Assembly (NCBI RefSeq): GCF_003428335.1
Contig: NZ_CP031704.1
Coordinates: 62,001-126,000 of the forward strand
Direction: 5' to 3'
Length of the DNA stretch: 64,000 nt
From: Solimonas sp. K1W22B-7
GTDB taxonomy: Bacteria; Pseudomonadota; Gammaproteobacteria; Nevskiales; Nevskiaceae
Shown here in pieces: positions 1-8,428 of the stretch. How positions within the stretch are numbered: the first letter of the stretch is position 1; every line of letters starts with the position of its first letter. The notes beneath the pieces are model-generated. The model saw nothing but the letters and a program-made list of their open reading frames with translations, was not told where the DNA came from and made no database searches. A program made the translations under genes and the position numbers.

Positions 1-279
1 GCTGTCGGTGCGCAGCAGCGTATTGACCGCGCCGGCCAGCTGCGCCCGCTCGCTGACCTGTTCGCAGAGTTTGGCCACCACCAGCTTGTGCGGCAGCGTG
101 GCGTTGCAGCCGCGATAGCCCTCGGCATGCATCTGCGCCAGGCGTTCGGCCAGCGCCGCGGGCGCGATCTCGATGGCCTCGTAGCCCAGTTCCTGCCCGG
201 TCTGCCGGGCGAAGCGGGCGTGGATGAGCGGCGACTTGCTGTGGCTGACGGGGAAGCCGATGACGGCGTAACGGTCCAT
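1..279 (-). CDS. aroE: Shikimate dehydrogenase (N-terminal 93 residues, cut by window edge)
   Basis: Reading the minus strand from an ATG at 279 gives an open frame to base 1 that begins MDRYAVIGFPVSHSKSP. This is the shikimate-binding start of AroE (the S-x-S pair in SHSKSP). It is followed by GCNATLPHK, which carries the family's catalytic lysine, and GAVNTLL. AroE reduces 3-dehydroshikimate to shikimate with NADPH in the chorismate pathway. The C-terminal NADP-binding domain lies outside the window. Shikimate kinase (aroK) lies at the other end of the window and a chorismate-consuming enzyme near 20 kb, so the pathway genes are dispersed. The assignment is secure from the motifs. The gene is divergent from the kinase gene at 474. 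Confidence 0.93.
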   Translation of the reverse strand, partial: MDRYAVIGFPVSHSKSPLIHARFARQTGQELGYEAIEIAPAALAERLAQMHAEGYRGCNATLPHKLVVAKLCEQVSERAQLAGAVNTLLRTDS

Positions 280-473
280 TGGGAAAAAAGCGGTACGGGC
301 AGCGGCCAGGTGGCCGGGGGCGGCAGTTTGCCCGAACGGGCGGCACTACGGAACCATGAGGCGCGGTACGGTCGGCGGCCGCGCCGTAGGATAGGATCGC
401 AACCAGGCGATTGGCACAACCCTCCATCAACAAGACCTTTCCGGCGGCTACCGCCACCGGTGACGCAAGCCGC

Positions 474-2333
474 ATGAGCGATCCATCCCGAACCGCTGTC
501 GAACCGAGCAGTCCCGGCCCAGGCAAGGCCGGTGTGCTGCCGGAAGGCACGCGCCTGATGGAATACGAGATCCGCCGCGTGCTGGGCAAGCCCGGTGGCT
601 TCGGCGTGACCTACCTGGCGCTGGACACCAACCTCGACCACGAGGTGGCGATCAAGGAATACCTGCCGCTGGAGTTCGCGCTGCGCATGTTCGACGGCAG
701 CATCGCGGTGCGCTCCGAGGAGGACGCCGCGGCCTTCGAATGGGGGCGCCGCTGCTTCCTCAACGAGGCGCGGCTGCTGGCGCGCTTCAACCACCCCAAC
801 GTGGTGCAGGTGCACCGGCTGTTCGAGGCCCACGGCACCGCCTACATCGTCATGGACTATGTCCGCGGCCGCTCCCTGGCCGAGGAGCTGCACGGCACGG
901 CCATCGCCGGGCAGGCGCGCCTCGAGGCCCTGCTGCTGCCGCTGCTGGACGGCCTGGAAACCGTGCACGCCGCCGGCGTGCTGCACCGCGACCTCAAGCC
1001 CCAGAACATCGTGCTGCGCCAGGACGGCACGCCGGTGCTGATCGACTTCGGCGCCGCGCGCGGCGAGCTGGGCAGCCACAGCCGCTCGCTGCTCAATGTG
1101 CTGACCGCCGGCTACGCGCCCATCGAGCAATACTCGCAGCAGGGCAACCAGGGTCCCTGGAGCGACATCTACGCCATGGGCGCCGTGCTCCATCGCGCGC
1201 TCACCGGGCGCAAGCCGCCGGACGCGGTCGACCGCCTCGGCGAAGACCCGCTGCAGCCGCTGGAGAGCCAGGTCGGCGGCGACTTCGACGCCAACTTCCT
1301 GCGTGCGATCGACTGGTCGCTGCGCGTGCCGATCGCCGCGCGCCCGCAGAACATCGCCGACTGGCGCCGTGCGCTGACCGGCCAGACCCTGGTCGCGCCA
1401 CCGCCTGCGGCCTCGCCCAACCAGGCTTCGTCGTCGCTGGACCTGGACGTGAGCCTGGACCCGACCTCGGCGCTGGAGGATCCGGACGCTGCCGAACGCA
1501 CGCAGCCGCTGGCGCCGGAGAAGCCTGTGCGGGTGCCGGCGCAGGCGCTGCTGCCGCAGGAGCCGCGGAGCTGGCTGCCGCGCGCGGCGATCGCCGCCGG
1601 AGCGGTGATCGTGCTGCTGCTGGCGGGCTGGTACTTCGGATCGACCGCCACGCCGCCGTCACCGGAGCCCGCCGTGGAAGAGGCCGCCGCGACAGGCACG
1701 CAGCCGGAGCAGGCCTCCCCGCAGAGCGCTGAAACGGTACTGCTGCCGGAGCCGGAGCCTCCCCCTGTCGCCCTGCCGGACGAACCGGCCCCGGGTTTCG
1801 CCCCGGCCAGGGCCCGCGCCGCGCCGCCGACCCCGGTTACGGTCACGGCGAAGTCCAGAACGCCCGCGGCTGCGCCGCTCGCCAGCCACCCGCCGCCGTC
1901 CCCGGAACTCACCGACATGCTGCCGCCGCTGAACTACGTGCGGCAGCAGGCCGGCGTGTCGGCACTGAACTGGGCGCAGCCGAATGTGCGCCAGGCGCAG
2001 CAATGGGCGGGGCAACTGGCGGCCGAAGGCTGCAAGCCGCGGCCGAATCCCGACGCGGCGCACCGCGCGCAGTACCGCGACACCCTGTTCCATGCCTACG
2101 CCAGCGCGCCCTACGAGGGTTGGCGCCGCACGCCGGGCCAGGTGGTGGCGCGCTGGAACGAGGGCAGCCGCCACTACAGCCGCGACAAGGGGGCCTGCCT
2201 GCAGGCCGAGGGCGGCTGCAGCCAGTATGCGCAGCTGGTGGACCCGGAGATGCGCAAGGTCGGCTGCGCGCGGGCGCGCTGCGAAATCTCGGAAGTGTGG
2301 GTCTGCACCTACTCGGCGCCACCGGGCGGCTGA
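474..2333 (+). CDS. Membrane Ser/Thr protein kinase with C-terminal CAP/SCP-like extracytoplasmic domain
   Basis: The 619-residue product starts with a Hanks-type kinase domain: a glycine loop GKPGGFGVTY (about residues 39-48), the ATP lysine in VAIKEYLP (K61), the catalytic loop HRDLKPQN (about 171-178) and DFGAAR (about 191). A Pro/Ala-rich linker and one membrane segment (about 371-390, AGAVIVLLLAGWYFG) follow. After a long Pro-rich spacer, the last ~135 residues resemble a CAP/SCP (cysteine-rich secretory protein) domain: NYVRQQAGVSALNW, AQQWAGQLA, then QYAQLVDPEMRKVGCARARC and WVCTYSAPPGG, matching the family's HYTQxVW...GCA..C and C.Y.PxGN signatures. The topology implies a cytoplasmic kinase and a periplasmic sensor. 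An upstream TTG at 411 is also in frame, but I prefer the ATG at 474. The ligand is unknown. The fusion is discussed in the findings. Confidence 0.85.
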   Translation: MSDPSRTAVEPSSPGPGKAGVLPEGTRLMEYEIRRVLGKPGGFGVTYLALDTNLDHEVAIKEYLPLEFALRMFDGSIAVRSEEDAAAFEWGRRCFLNEARLLARFNHPNVVQVHRLFEAHGTAYIVMDYVRGRSLAEELHGTAIAGQARLEALLLPLLDGLETVHAAGVLHRDLKPQNIVLRQDGTPVLIDFGAARGELGSHSRSLLNVLTAGYAPIEQYSQQGNQGPWSDIYAMGAVLHRALTGRKPPDAVDRLGEDPLQPLESQVGGDFDANFLRAIDWSLRVPIAARPQNIADWRRALTGQTLVAPPPAASPNQASSSLDLDVSLDPTSALEDPDAAERTQPLAPEKPVRVPAQALLPQEPRSWLPRAAIAAGAVIVLLLAGWYFGSTATPPSPEPAVEEAAATGTQPEQASPQSAETVLLPEPEPPPVALPDEPAPGFAPARARAAPPTPVTVTAKSRTPAAAPLASHPPPSPELTDMLPPLNYVRQQAGVSALNWAQPNVRQAQQWAGQLAAEGCKPRPNPDAAHRAQYRDTLFHAYASAPYEGWRRTPGQVVARWNEGSRHYSRDKGACLQAEGGCSQYAQLVDPEMRKVGCARARCEISEVWVCTYSAPPGG

Positions 2334-2343
2334 GGCCGCCCGG
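2322..2343. terminator. Stem-loop shared by convergent kinase and hemB genes
   Basis: CCGGGCGGC-TGAG-GCCGCCCGG gives 9-bp perfect arms around a 4-nt loop. It covers the kinase stop codon and sits 4 bp from the hemB stop. There is no U-run on either side, so factor-independent termination is plausible but unproven. It may simply block read-through between convergent genes. Confidence 0.45.
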
Positions 2344-2346
2344 GAA

Positions 2347-3420
<1,074 letters not shown>

Positions 3421-3461
3421 CTATCATCCAAAAGAACGCCCGACGCGTAACGTCCTCCCGA

Positions 3462-4028
3462 ATGAGCCGAGCCGAACCCGCCGACACCCTGGAGCAGCTG
3501 CTGCGCGCGACCGCGGCCGGCGACGCCCAGTCGTTCCGGCGGCTCTACGACGCCACCTCCTCGCATCTGTTCGGCCTGCTGATGCGTATGTTGAAGCGAC
3601 GGGACTGGGCGGAGGAAGCCTTGCAGGACTGCTACCTCAAGATCTGGCAGAAGGCCGACACCTATGCCCCTGAAAAGGGCCAGCCGCTGACCTGGCTGAT
3701 GACGGTGGCGCGGTATCGCGCCCTGGACCTGCTGCGGATCAAGCGGCCGGAGGTGGAAATGCCGGACGAGGACGAAGCGCCGCCGATGACCTTCGCCGAC
3801 GGCTCCAGCGACGACCCGCAGCTGCGGGCAGTGGAAAGCGAGGGCCTCAAACGCCTGCAGGGCTGCATGGGTGGCCTGGCGGAGGAGCAGCGGCGCAGCG
3901 TGCTGCTGGCCTACTACGAGGGGTATACCCACCAGGAGCTGGCGCAGGCGCTGAATGCGCCGCTGGGAACGGTGAAGAGCTGGGTGCGGCGCGGCTTGCA
4001 GCGCCTGCGGGAATGCCTGGACGGTTAG
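3462..4028 (+). CDS. ECF-family RNA polymerase sigma factor (SigK/RpoE-like)
   Basis: The 188-residue protein has sigma region 2 at about 25-66 (FRRLYDATSSHLFGLLMRM, WAEEALQDCYLKIWQ) and region 4 at about 138-183 (EEQRRSVLLAYYEGYTHQEL, GTVKSWVRRGLQRLRECL), the usual size and order for group 4 sigma factors. The start is the ATG at 3462 beginning MSRAEPADTLEQLL; upstream in-frame codons encode no conserved sequence. The next gene encodes its likely RskA-type anti-sigma factor, but a MITE-like element now separates them. The element's TA insertion point falls in this gene's stop codon, which would have been TAA before insertion and is now TAG. Signals and target promoters cannot be read from the sequence. 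Confidence 0.92.
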   Translation: MSRAEPADTLEQLLRATAAGDAQSFRRLYDATSSHLFGLLMRMLKRRDWAEEALQDCYLKIWQKADTYAPEKGQPLTWLMTVARYRALDLLRIKRPEVEMPDEDEAPPMTFADGSSDDPQLRAVESEGLKRLQGCMGGLAEEQRRSVLLAYYEGYTHQELAQALNAPLGTVKSWVRRGLQRLRECLDG

Positions 4029-4291
4029 GGCCTGTTAACGCTATGAACATCGCTGCGATGCCCCCGTATTTGCCGCCAGGCACGACGCGAGGAGGGAGTT
4101 TGGTGGTTCCAAGTAACCGACGAGCAACACAGCATGGCGGCAAAGACGGGGGCACCCGAAGGGCGGGACCGTTTTGGCGCATGGCGGCGTCCCGAGCCGC
4201 TTATGTACGTCTAGTACACCGCGCGTCCCGGGACATAGCCCTGCGCCAAAACGGTCTCCGTCGCAGCGATGTTCATAGCGTTAACAGGCCC
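4028..4291. mobile_element. MITE-like non-autonomous element with 31-bp perfect terminal inverted repeats
   Basis: The 264-bp segment is bounded by 31-bp perfect inverted repeats (4028-4058 and 4261-4291), which begin GGGCCTGTTAACGCTATGAA. It is flanked by a TA duplication (4026-4027 and 4292-4293). A second inner inverted repeat (GACCGTTTTGGCGCA and its complement TGCGCCAAAACGGTC) makes the interior foldable. Short frames inside show no transposase motif, so I call it non-autonomous. It sits exactly between an ECF sigma gene and its anti-sigma gene. Similar single ends occur elsewhere in this window. The mobilising transposase family is unknown; TA target duplication is compatible with IS630-like or some IS5-group enzymes. 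Confidence 0.8.
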
Positions 4292-4298
4292 TAATGGA

Positions 4299-5042
4299 GT
4301 GAAATACCAGAACGCCAAGCTGCGCCAGATGCTCGCCGCTGGGTACGTGCTCGGTACGATGCGCGGCCCTGCGCGCCGGCGCTTCGAGCGCCTGCTCAAG
4401 CAGGACCCGCTGATGCTGCGCGAGCTGCGTTACTGGGAACGGCGCCTGGGCGGCTTGCAGCACGGCTTTGCGAAGGTCAAGCCGCGCGAGGTGGTCTGGG
4501 CCGGCATCGAGCAGCAGATCAATGCGGTCAGGCGCGTGGCGCTGCCGCCGGCGCGCTCCATCGCCGGCGATCGCGGCCCGCTGAATTTCTGGCGCGGCTG
4601 GGCGGCGGTGGCCTCGCTCGCCACCGTGGGCCTGGGCTACGGCCTGTGGCTGCAGCTGCGGCAGGAGCCGCAGGTGATCGAGACCGTGCGCACCGTGCAG
4701 GTGCCGCAGCCGCAGCCCTGGGTGGCGATGCTGCAGTCCAACACGCCGGCGCAGTGGATCGTGGTGATGAAGCCCTACAGCCGCTCGCTCAAGGTCAGCG
4801 TTTCCGGCGCCTACCCGATCGACTTCCGCAGCCAGGACCTGCAGCTCTGGGTGCTGGACGACGCCGGCCAGCCGCATCCGATGGGGTTGTTGCCGCAGGG
4901 CGACAGTGCCGAGCTGCCGATGCCGGAGCTGCCGATGCCGCACAAGCCGGTGATGGCGGTCAGCGTCGAGCCCAAGGGCGGCTCGCCCACCGGCCTGCCT
5001 ACTGGCCCGGTGGTCAGTTCGGCGCCGCTGCTGCAGTTGTAG
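4299..5042 (+). CDS. RskA-type anti-sigma factor
   Basis: A membrane-anchored regulator expected to sequester the neighbouring ECF sigma factor. The N-terminal part (LRQMLAAGYVLGTMRGPARRRFERL) resembles the sigma-binding region of RskA proteins. One membrane segment follows (about residues 87-107, GWAAVASLATVGLGYGLWL), then a periplasmic domain with WIVVMKPYSRSLKVSVSG and QDLQLWVLDDAGQPHPMG, as in RskA C-termini. I choose the GTG at 4299 (MKYQNAKLRQML). Without the MITE, the sequence GGACGG of the sigma gene's 3' end would lie about 8 nt upstream as a ribosome site. After insertion, an ATG inside the right terminal repeat (4269, in frame) offers an alternative start that adds ten element-encoded residues. 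Expression coupling to the sigma gene is therefore probably altered. Confidence 0.83.
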   Translation: MKYQNAKLRQMLAAGYVLGTMRGPARRRFERLLKQDPLMLRELRYWERRLGGLQHGFAKVKPREVVWAGIEQQINAVRRVALPPARSIAGDRGPLNFWRGWAAVASLATVGLGYGLWLQLRQEPQVIETVRTVQVPQPQPWVAMLQSNTPAQWIVVMKPYSRSLKVSVSGAYPIDFRSQDLQLWVLDDAGQPHPMGLLPQGDSAELPMPELPMPHKPVMAVSVEPKGGSPTGLPTGPVVSSAPLLQL

Positions 5043-5127
5043 AACCACGGCTGTAACAAATATCCAGTTTCCTGCGGCTGTGCGGCTCCGCTACTCTTGA
5101 GGGCCGCGGAGGGAGTCAGGGACTGAT

Positions 5128-6075
5128 ATGCGCATCGGCATCGCCATCGACGTCAGCACCGACGTGTCGCACGAGTTCATCGTCGACAACCACATTCATG
5201 TGCTGCCCAGTACGATTCACATGGGCGACAGCAGCGTGGTCTACGGCCGCGAGCCGGAGCGCAGCCGCGCCTTCTACGAGGAGCACCTGGATGAGCGCGC
5301 GCTGGACGCCGAGACCTCGGCCTTTACCGTGCGTGAGATCGAGGAGCTGTTCCTGCGCCGCCTGGTGCTGGACTACGACTACGTTTTTCTGGTCACCCTG
5401 ACCGCCTCGCGCAGCCAGACCTACGACAACGCCCACAAGGCAGCCTTCGCGATCCTGCAGAGCTACGCGCCGATCCGCCGCGAGCACCGCGTCGAAGGGC
5501 CCTTCGGCATTCGCGTGGTGGACTCGCAGAGTTTGTTCACCGGCCCTGGCGTGCTGGCCTGGGAGGCGGCGCGGCTGGTGCGGCAGGGGCACACACCGCA
5601 GGACATCCGCATGCAGCTGGACGACCTGACGCCCTACGTCCACGCCTACATGGTGCCGCAGGACCTTTACTACATGCGCACGCGCGCGGCACGGCGCGGC
5701 GACCAGTCGGTGGGCCTGCTGTCCTACGTGCTGGGCCAGACCCTGGACATCAAGCCGATCATCCAGGCGGTGCGTGGACAAACCCAGGCGGTGGCCAAGG
5801 TGCGGCACTTCGACTCGGCGGTGGAGCGCCTGTTCCACCACGCCGTCGGCCGCATCGAGGCCGGCCTGCTGGTGCCGCTGATCAATGTTTCCTATGGCGG
5901 CAACCTGTCGGTGGTCTACGACATGCCGGGCTTCGTCGCCCTGCAGCGCGCCACGCAGCAGCATGGGGTGGAGCTGATGCTGTCGGTGATGGCGCCGGCC
6001 ACGGCGGTGAACGTCGGCGTCGGCGCGCTGGCGCTGGCCTACTGTGGCGATGCCGGCGAGCTGACCGAGCTGTAG
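5128..6075 (+). CDS. DegV family fatty-acid-binding protein
   Basis: The 315-residue protein matches the DegV fold: N-terminal MRIGIAIDVSTDVSHEF, the central VFLVTLTASRSQTYDNA (the TxS-type motif that contacts the fatty-acid carboxylate) and IRVVDSQSLFTGPG, and the C-terminal ATAVNVGVGALALAY. Known DegV/FakB proteins bind fatty acids and present them to a fatty-acid kinase. Whether this organism has a FakA partner is not visible here. A second DegV lies at 59807-60748; the two share motifs throughout, including YMVPxDLYYxR and ALDIKP/TLDIKP. The gene follows the anti-sigma gene by 85 bp, with a GGAGGG-like site ahead of the ATG. Confidence 0.88.
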   Translation: MRIGIAIDVSTDVSHEFIVDNHIHVLPSTIHMGDSSVVYGREPERSRAFYEEHLDERALDAETSAFTVREIEELFLRRLVLDYDYVFLVTLTASRSQTYDNAHKAAFAILQSYAPIRREHRVEGPFGIRVVDSQSLFTGPGVLAWEAARLVRQGHTPQDIRMQLDDLTPYVHAYMVPQDLYYMRTRAARRGDQSVGLLSYVLGQTLDIKPIIQAVRGQTQAVAKVRHFDSAVERLFHHAVGRIEAGLLVPLINVSYGGNLSVVYDMPGFVALQRATQQHGVELMLSVMAPATAVNVGVGALALAYCGDAGELTEL

Positions 6076-6085
6076 GCAAGACACC

Positions 6086-6120
6086 CGTCGCAGCGACTGC
6101 CGTAGGGTGAACAGGCCCTA
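6086..6120. repeat. Solo right-end copy of the MITE terminal repeat
   Basis: This 35-bp stretch aligns without gaps to the right end of the element at 4259-4293 with about 28 identities. It starts CGTCGCAGCGA and ends GAACAGGCCCTA. The final CTA is the complement of the TAG stop codon of the hydrolase gene at 6118. No partner end is adjacent, so it is either a decayed element or an independently maintained repeat. Confidence 0.55.
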
Positions 6121-7044
6121 GCTGCCGAGCTTCTTGTCGAACCACCCCAGCAACTCCGCCGTCACCTGATCCCGGCAGATATCGTTGAGCAGTTCATGCC
6201 GCCCGCCCATCCAGATGCGCACGGCGACATCGCTGAGGCCGGCCTTGCGGTAGTGCGCTTCCAGCGCGCGCGGACCCTTCTCGCCCTGGCAGGCGGGGTC
6301 GTCGCTGCCGGCGATGATCATCACCGGCAGGTCCTTGGGGATGCGCGCCAGGCGTTTCTGGTCGCCGAGCCGGCCGCCCATCTCCATCAGCGAGATCCAC
6401 AGCGAGTTGCTGCAGCGGAAGCCGCAGCGCGCATCGCGGATGTACAGGTCCACCTCGGCCGGGTCGCGCGACAGCCATTCGAAGTCGGTGCGCGCCGGCT
6501 TGAAGCGGCGGTTGAAGTCCTTGAAGGTGAGTTGCTCGGCCAGCGCACTGCGATGGCGGCCGCCGAACCACAGCGCCTCGACGCGCAACAGGTTGAGGCC
6601 GATCGTCCGCAGCGGGCCGAGGTCGCCGCTGGTGGCGGAGAACAGCGCGCCGGCCAGGCCCTGGCCGTGCTCCACGACATAGTCCTGCAACAGGAAGGAG
6701 CCCATGCTGTGGCCGAGCATGAAATGCGGCAGGTGCTGCAGTTCCTGTTCGGCCAGTGCCCGCACGCTGTTGATCGCCGACAGCGTCTTGCCCCAGCCGC
6801 CGCGATCGGCGAAATGCCCCAGCTCGTCGGCCGCGCGCACGCTGCGGCCATGGCCGGGCAGGTCCTGCGCATAGACCGCGTAGCCCGCCGACGCCAGCGC
6901 CTGCGCCAGGCGGTCGTAGCGCGCGCCGTGCTCGGCCATGCCGTGCACCACCTGGACCACGCCGCGGGCACGAGCCGGCAGCCAGCGATGGACGCAGGCA
7001 TGACTACCGTCGGCTAGGCGGTGCTGGAAGGTTTCGCGTTTCAT
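6118..7044 (-). CDS. Alpha/beta hydrolase, monoacylglycerol-lipase type
   Basis: The 308-residue protein starts MKRETFQHRLADGS at an ATG at 7044; a longer in-frame start at 7128 lacks conserved residues. It has VVHGMAEHGARYDRLAQAL (oxyanion region), DLPGHGRS, the nucleophile elbow GHSMGS (Ser113), the acid region AGSDDPACQGEKG and the histidine region GGRHELLND. This is the pattern of serine hydrolases in the lysophospholipase/monoglyceride lipase group (PldB-like). Probable substrates are mono- or lysolipids, by inference. There is no signal peptide, so it is cytoplasmic. Its TAG stop abuts a MITE-like repeat end. Confidence 0.88.
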   Translation of the reverse strand: MKRETFQHRLADGSHACVHRWLPARARGVVQVVHGMAEHGARYDRLAQALASAGYAVYAQDLPGHGRSVRAADELGHFADRGGWGKTLSAINSVRALAEQELQHLPHFMLGHSMGSFLLQDYVVEHGQGLAGALFSATSGDLGPLRTIGLNLLRVEALWFGGRHRSALAEQLTFKDFNRRFKPARTDFEWLSRDPAEVDLYIRDARCGFRCSNSLWISLMEMGGRLGDQKRLARIPKDLPVMIIAGSDDPACQGEKGPRALEAHYRKAGLSDVAVRIWMGGRHELLNDICRDQVTAELLGWFDKKLGS

Positions 7045-7113
7045 CCAAGGGTTCCCCGAGTGGGGATGCTCACACATCGCCGTGCGCCCGACAAACGCCG
7101 AATCGGGGCTCGC

Positions 7114-7136
7114 TTGCCATGGCGTCAACAGGCCCT
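7114..7136. repeat. Short MITE-end-like sequence
   Basis: ATGGCGTCAACAGGCCCTAA closely resembles the outermost part of the right terminal repeat of the element at 4028-4291, with three or so mismatches over 22 bp. It is in the same orientation as the copy at 6086-6120, and it lies just upstream of the phosphoesterase start. Confidence 0.45.
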
Positions 7137-7147
7137 AAGCTGGGCTC

Positions 7148-7603
7148 ATGATCGTCGGCCTGATTTCGGACACCCATGGCCTGCTGCGCCCGCAGGCGCT
7201 GGCAGCCCTGCGGGGCAGTGACCTGATCCTGCACGCCGGCGACATCGGCGACGCCGCGATCCTGGAGCAGCTGGCGGCGATCGCCCCCATCCATGCGGTA
7301 CGCGGCAACAACGACACCGAAGGCCCCGAGGCTGCGCTGCCCGAGACCCTGCTGGTCGAGGCCGGCGGCCGGCGGCTGTATTTGCTGCATGATCTCAAGG
7401 AGTTGCGGGTGAACCCCGCCGCCGAAAGGATGGCCGCGGTGATCAGCGGGCATTCGCACCGGCCGAAGATCGAGACGCGGCAGGGGGTGCTGTACGTGAA
7501 TCCCGGCAGCGCCGGGCCGCGGCGCTTCAGCCTGCCGATTGCGCTGGCGCGGATGACGCTGGGGCCGAGTGGAGTGGAGGCGGAGATCGTGACGCTGGCT
7601 TGA
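7148..7603 (+). CDS. YfcE/MJ0936-type metallophosphoesterase
   Basis: The 151-residue protein carries all five metal-binding blocks of the calcineurin-like superfamily in order: SDTHG (D8, H10), HAGDIGD, RGNNDTEG, LLHD and SGHSHRPK, then VNPGSAGPRR. It is the compact size typical of YfcE/MJ0936 phosphodiesterases, which hydrolyse small phosphodiesters and need two divalent metals such as Mn or Ni. The physiological substrate is unknown. It begins with an ATG at 7148 about 10 bp after a repeat end, and it is followed by a perfect 31-bp inverted repeat that probably ends its transcript. Confidence 0.92.
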   Translation: MIVGLISDTHGLLRPQALAALRGSDLILHAGDIGDAAILEQLAAIAPIHAVRGNNDTEGPEAALPETLLVEAGGRRLYLLHDLKELRVNPAAERMAAVISGHSHRPKIETRQGVLYVNPGSAGPRRFSLPIALARMTLGPSGVEAEIVTLA

Positions 7604-7620
7604 GCGCTTTCGTTGGTCAG

Positions 7621-7696
7621 TAGGATGTGCTGAGCGTAGCGAAGCGCATCATTCGCGTGGGCATGTGATGCGCTTCGCTACGCTCAGCACATCCTA
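7621..7696. repeat. REP-like perfect inverted repeat (family A)
   Basis: Two perfectly complementary 31-bp arms (7621-7651 and 7666-7696; the arm begins TAGGATGTGCTGAGCGTAGC) flank a 14-nt loop between convergent genes. A diverged relative with the same outer sequence lies at 49480-49589. It is likely a dispersed palindromic element that also acts as a bidirectional terminator. Confidence 0.8.
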
Positions 7697-7707
7697 CGGA
7701 AAGATGC

Positions 7708-8352
7708 CTACGGCTCGGGAGAATCCGCCGCCGCAAACTTCTCCCCCGCCCGCGGCTGCGGCTCGCGCACGAAACCCAGCAGCTTCGGTGCCTTCACCCG
7801 GTCCAGGCGCTGCAGCGGCAGGTTGGCCTCGGCCAGGTGCAGGCTCAGCGCCGTGGTCTGGCCGGACGGCAGGGCCAGGGCCGCGGCCAGCTGCTCCTCG
7901 TCCACCGGGCCGGCGGCGGAGCCCAGCCGCGCCAGCGCCCAATCCAGCTCGTTGTCCGACAGCGCCGCCGGGCCGTACTCGGTCAGCAGCAGGATCGAGC
8001 CTTCCTCGTCGATGAAGGCCTTGGACGGCTGGCGCACGCGCTGTCCGGTGTGCAGCTGCAGCCCGGCGTCCTCGCAGCTCCACAGCACGTAGGGGGCAGT
8101 ATCGAGGCGGATGTAGCCACGTTGCGGGCCGTTCTGGAAATACCAGCGGCCGTACTCGTCGGCGCCGTAGTTGCGGCTGATGGTGTCGAGGATCTGCGGA
8201 CGCGAGATCGGTTCGCCGCGGATCAGCCAGCGGCCGCGGCGGTCCAGGCTCAGCCAGCCGAACAGCGCAGGCACGTCCGGCCAGCGCGCCAGGGCCCGCA
8301 GCACCCAGTCTTCCATCGGCGCATTCTCGGCCATCGGGGGGATCGTGGTCAT
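7708..8352 (-). CDS. Conserved hypothetical protein, DUF-type
   Basis: The 214-residue protein is soluble, with no signal peptide or membrane segment. The first half contains MEDWVLRALARWPDVPALFG, LDRRGRWLIRGEPI and YGRWYFQNGPQRGYIRLD. From memory, these are conserved in a family of uncharacterised beta/gammaproteobacterial proteins, but I cannot name the family with certainty. The C-terminal part is rich in Ala and Leu and ends in a charged tail. Starts at 8352, 8334 and 8316 are all possible; the last would begin exactly at the conserved MEDWVLRAL. The gene is convergent with the phosphoesterase across the 7621-7696 repeat. The function is unknown. Confidence 0.72.
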   Translation of the reverse strand: MTTIPPMAENAPMEDWVLRALARWPDVPALFGWLSLDRRGRWLIRGEPISRPQILDTISRNYGADEYGRWYFQNGPQRGYIRLDTAPYVLWSCEDAGLQLHTGQRVRQPSKAFIDEEGSILLLTEYGPAALSDNELDWALARLGSAAGPVDEEQLAAALALPSGQTTALSLHLAEANLPLQRLDRVKAPKLLGFVREPQPRAGEKFAAADSPEP

Positions 8353-8428
8353 GGGGGCAGGGTAGCGCCTCCGCCGGAACCTTTCGACCGTATACAGGCC
8401 ATATCAGTGCACCCCTCGGAGGTCCCCG

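Noticed and set aside
88-477. A plus-strand open frame overlapping the aroE start
   Set aside because: It runs opposite a frame with unmistakable AroE motifs, and its sequence is Arg/Gly-rich without any family feature.
3847-4294. Short open frames inside the MITE-like element (4013-4294 plus; 3847-4182 minus)
   Set aside because: They have no transposase motifs (no DDE or HTH pattern) and extend out of the element into flanking genes. The element looks non-coding.
4269-4298. ATG at 4269 as the original start of the anti-sigma gene
   Set aside because: It lies inside the terminal repeat of the inserted element, so it cannot be ancestral. It is kept only as a possible present-day alternative to the GTG at 4299.
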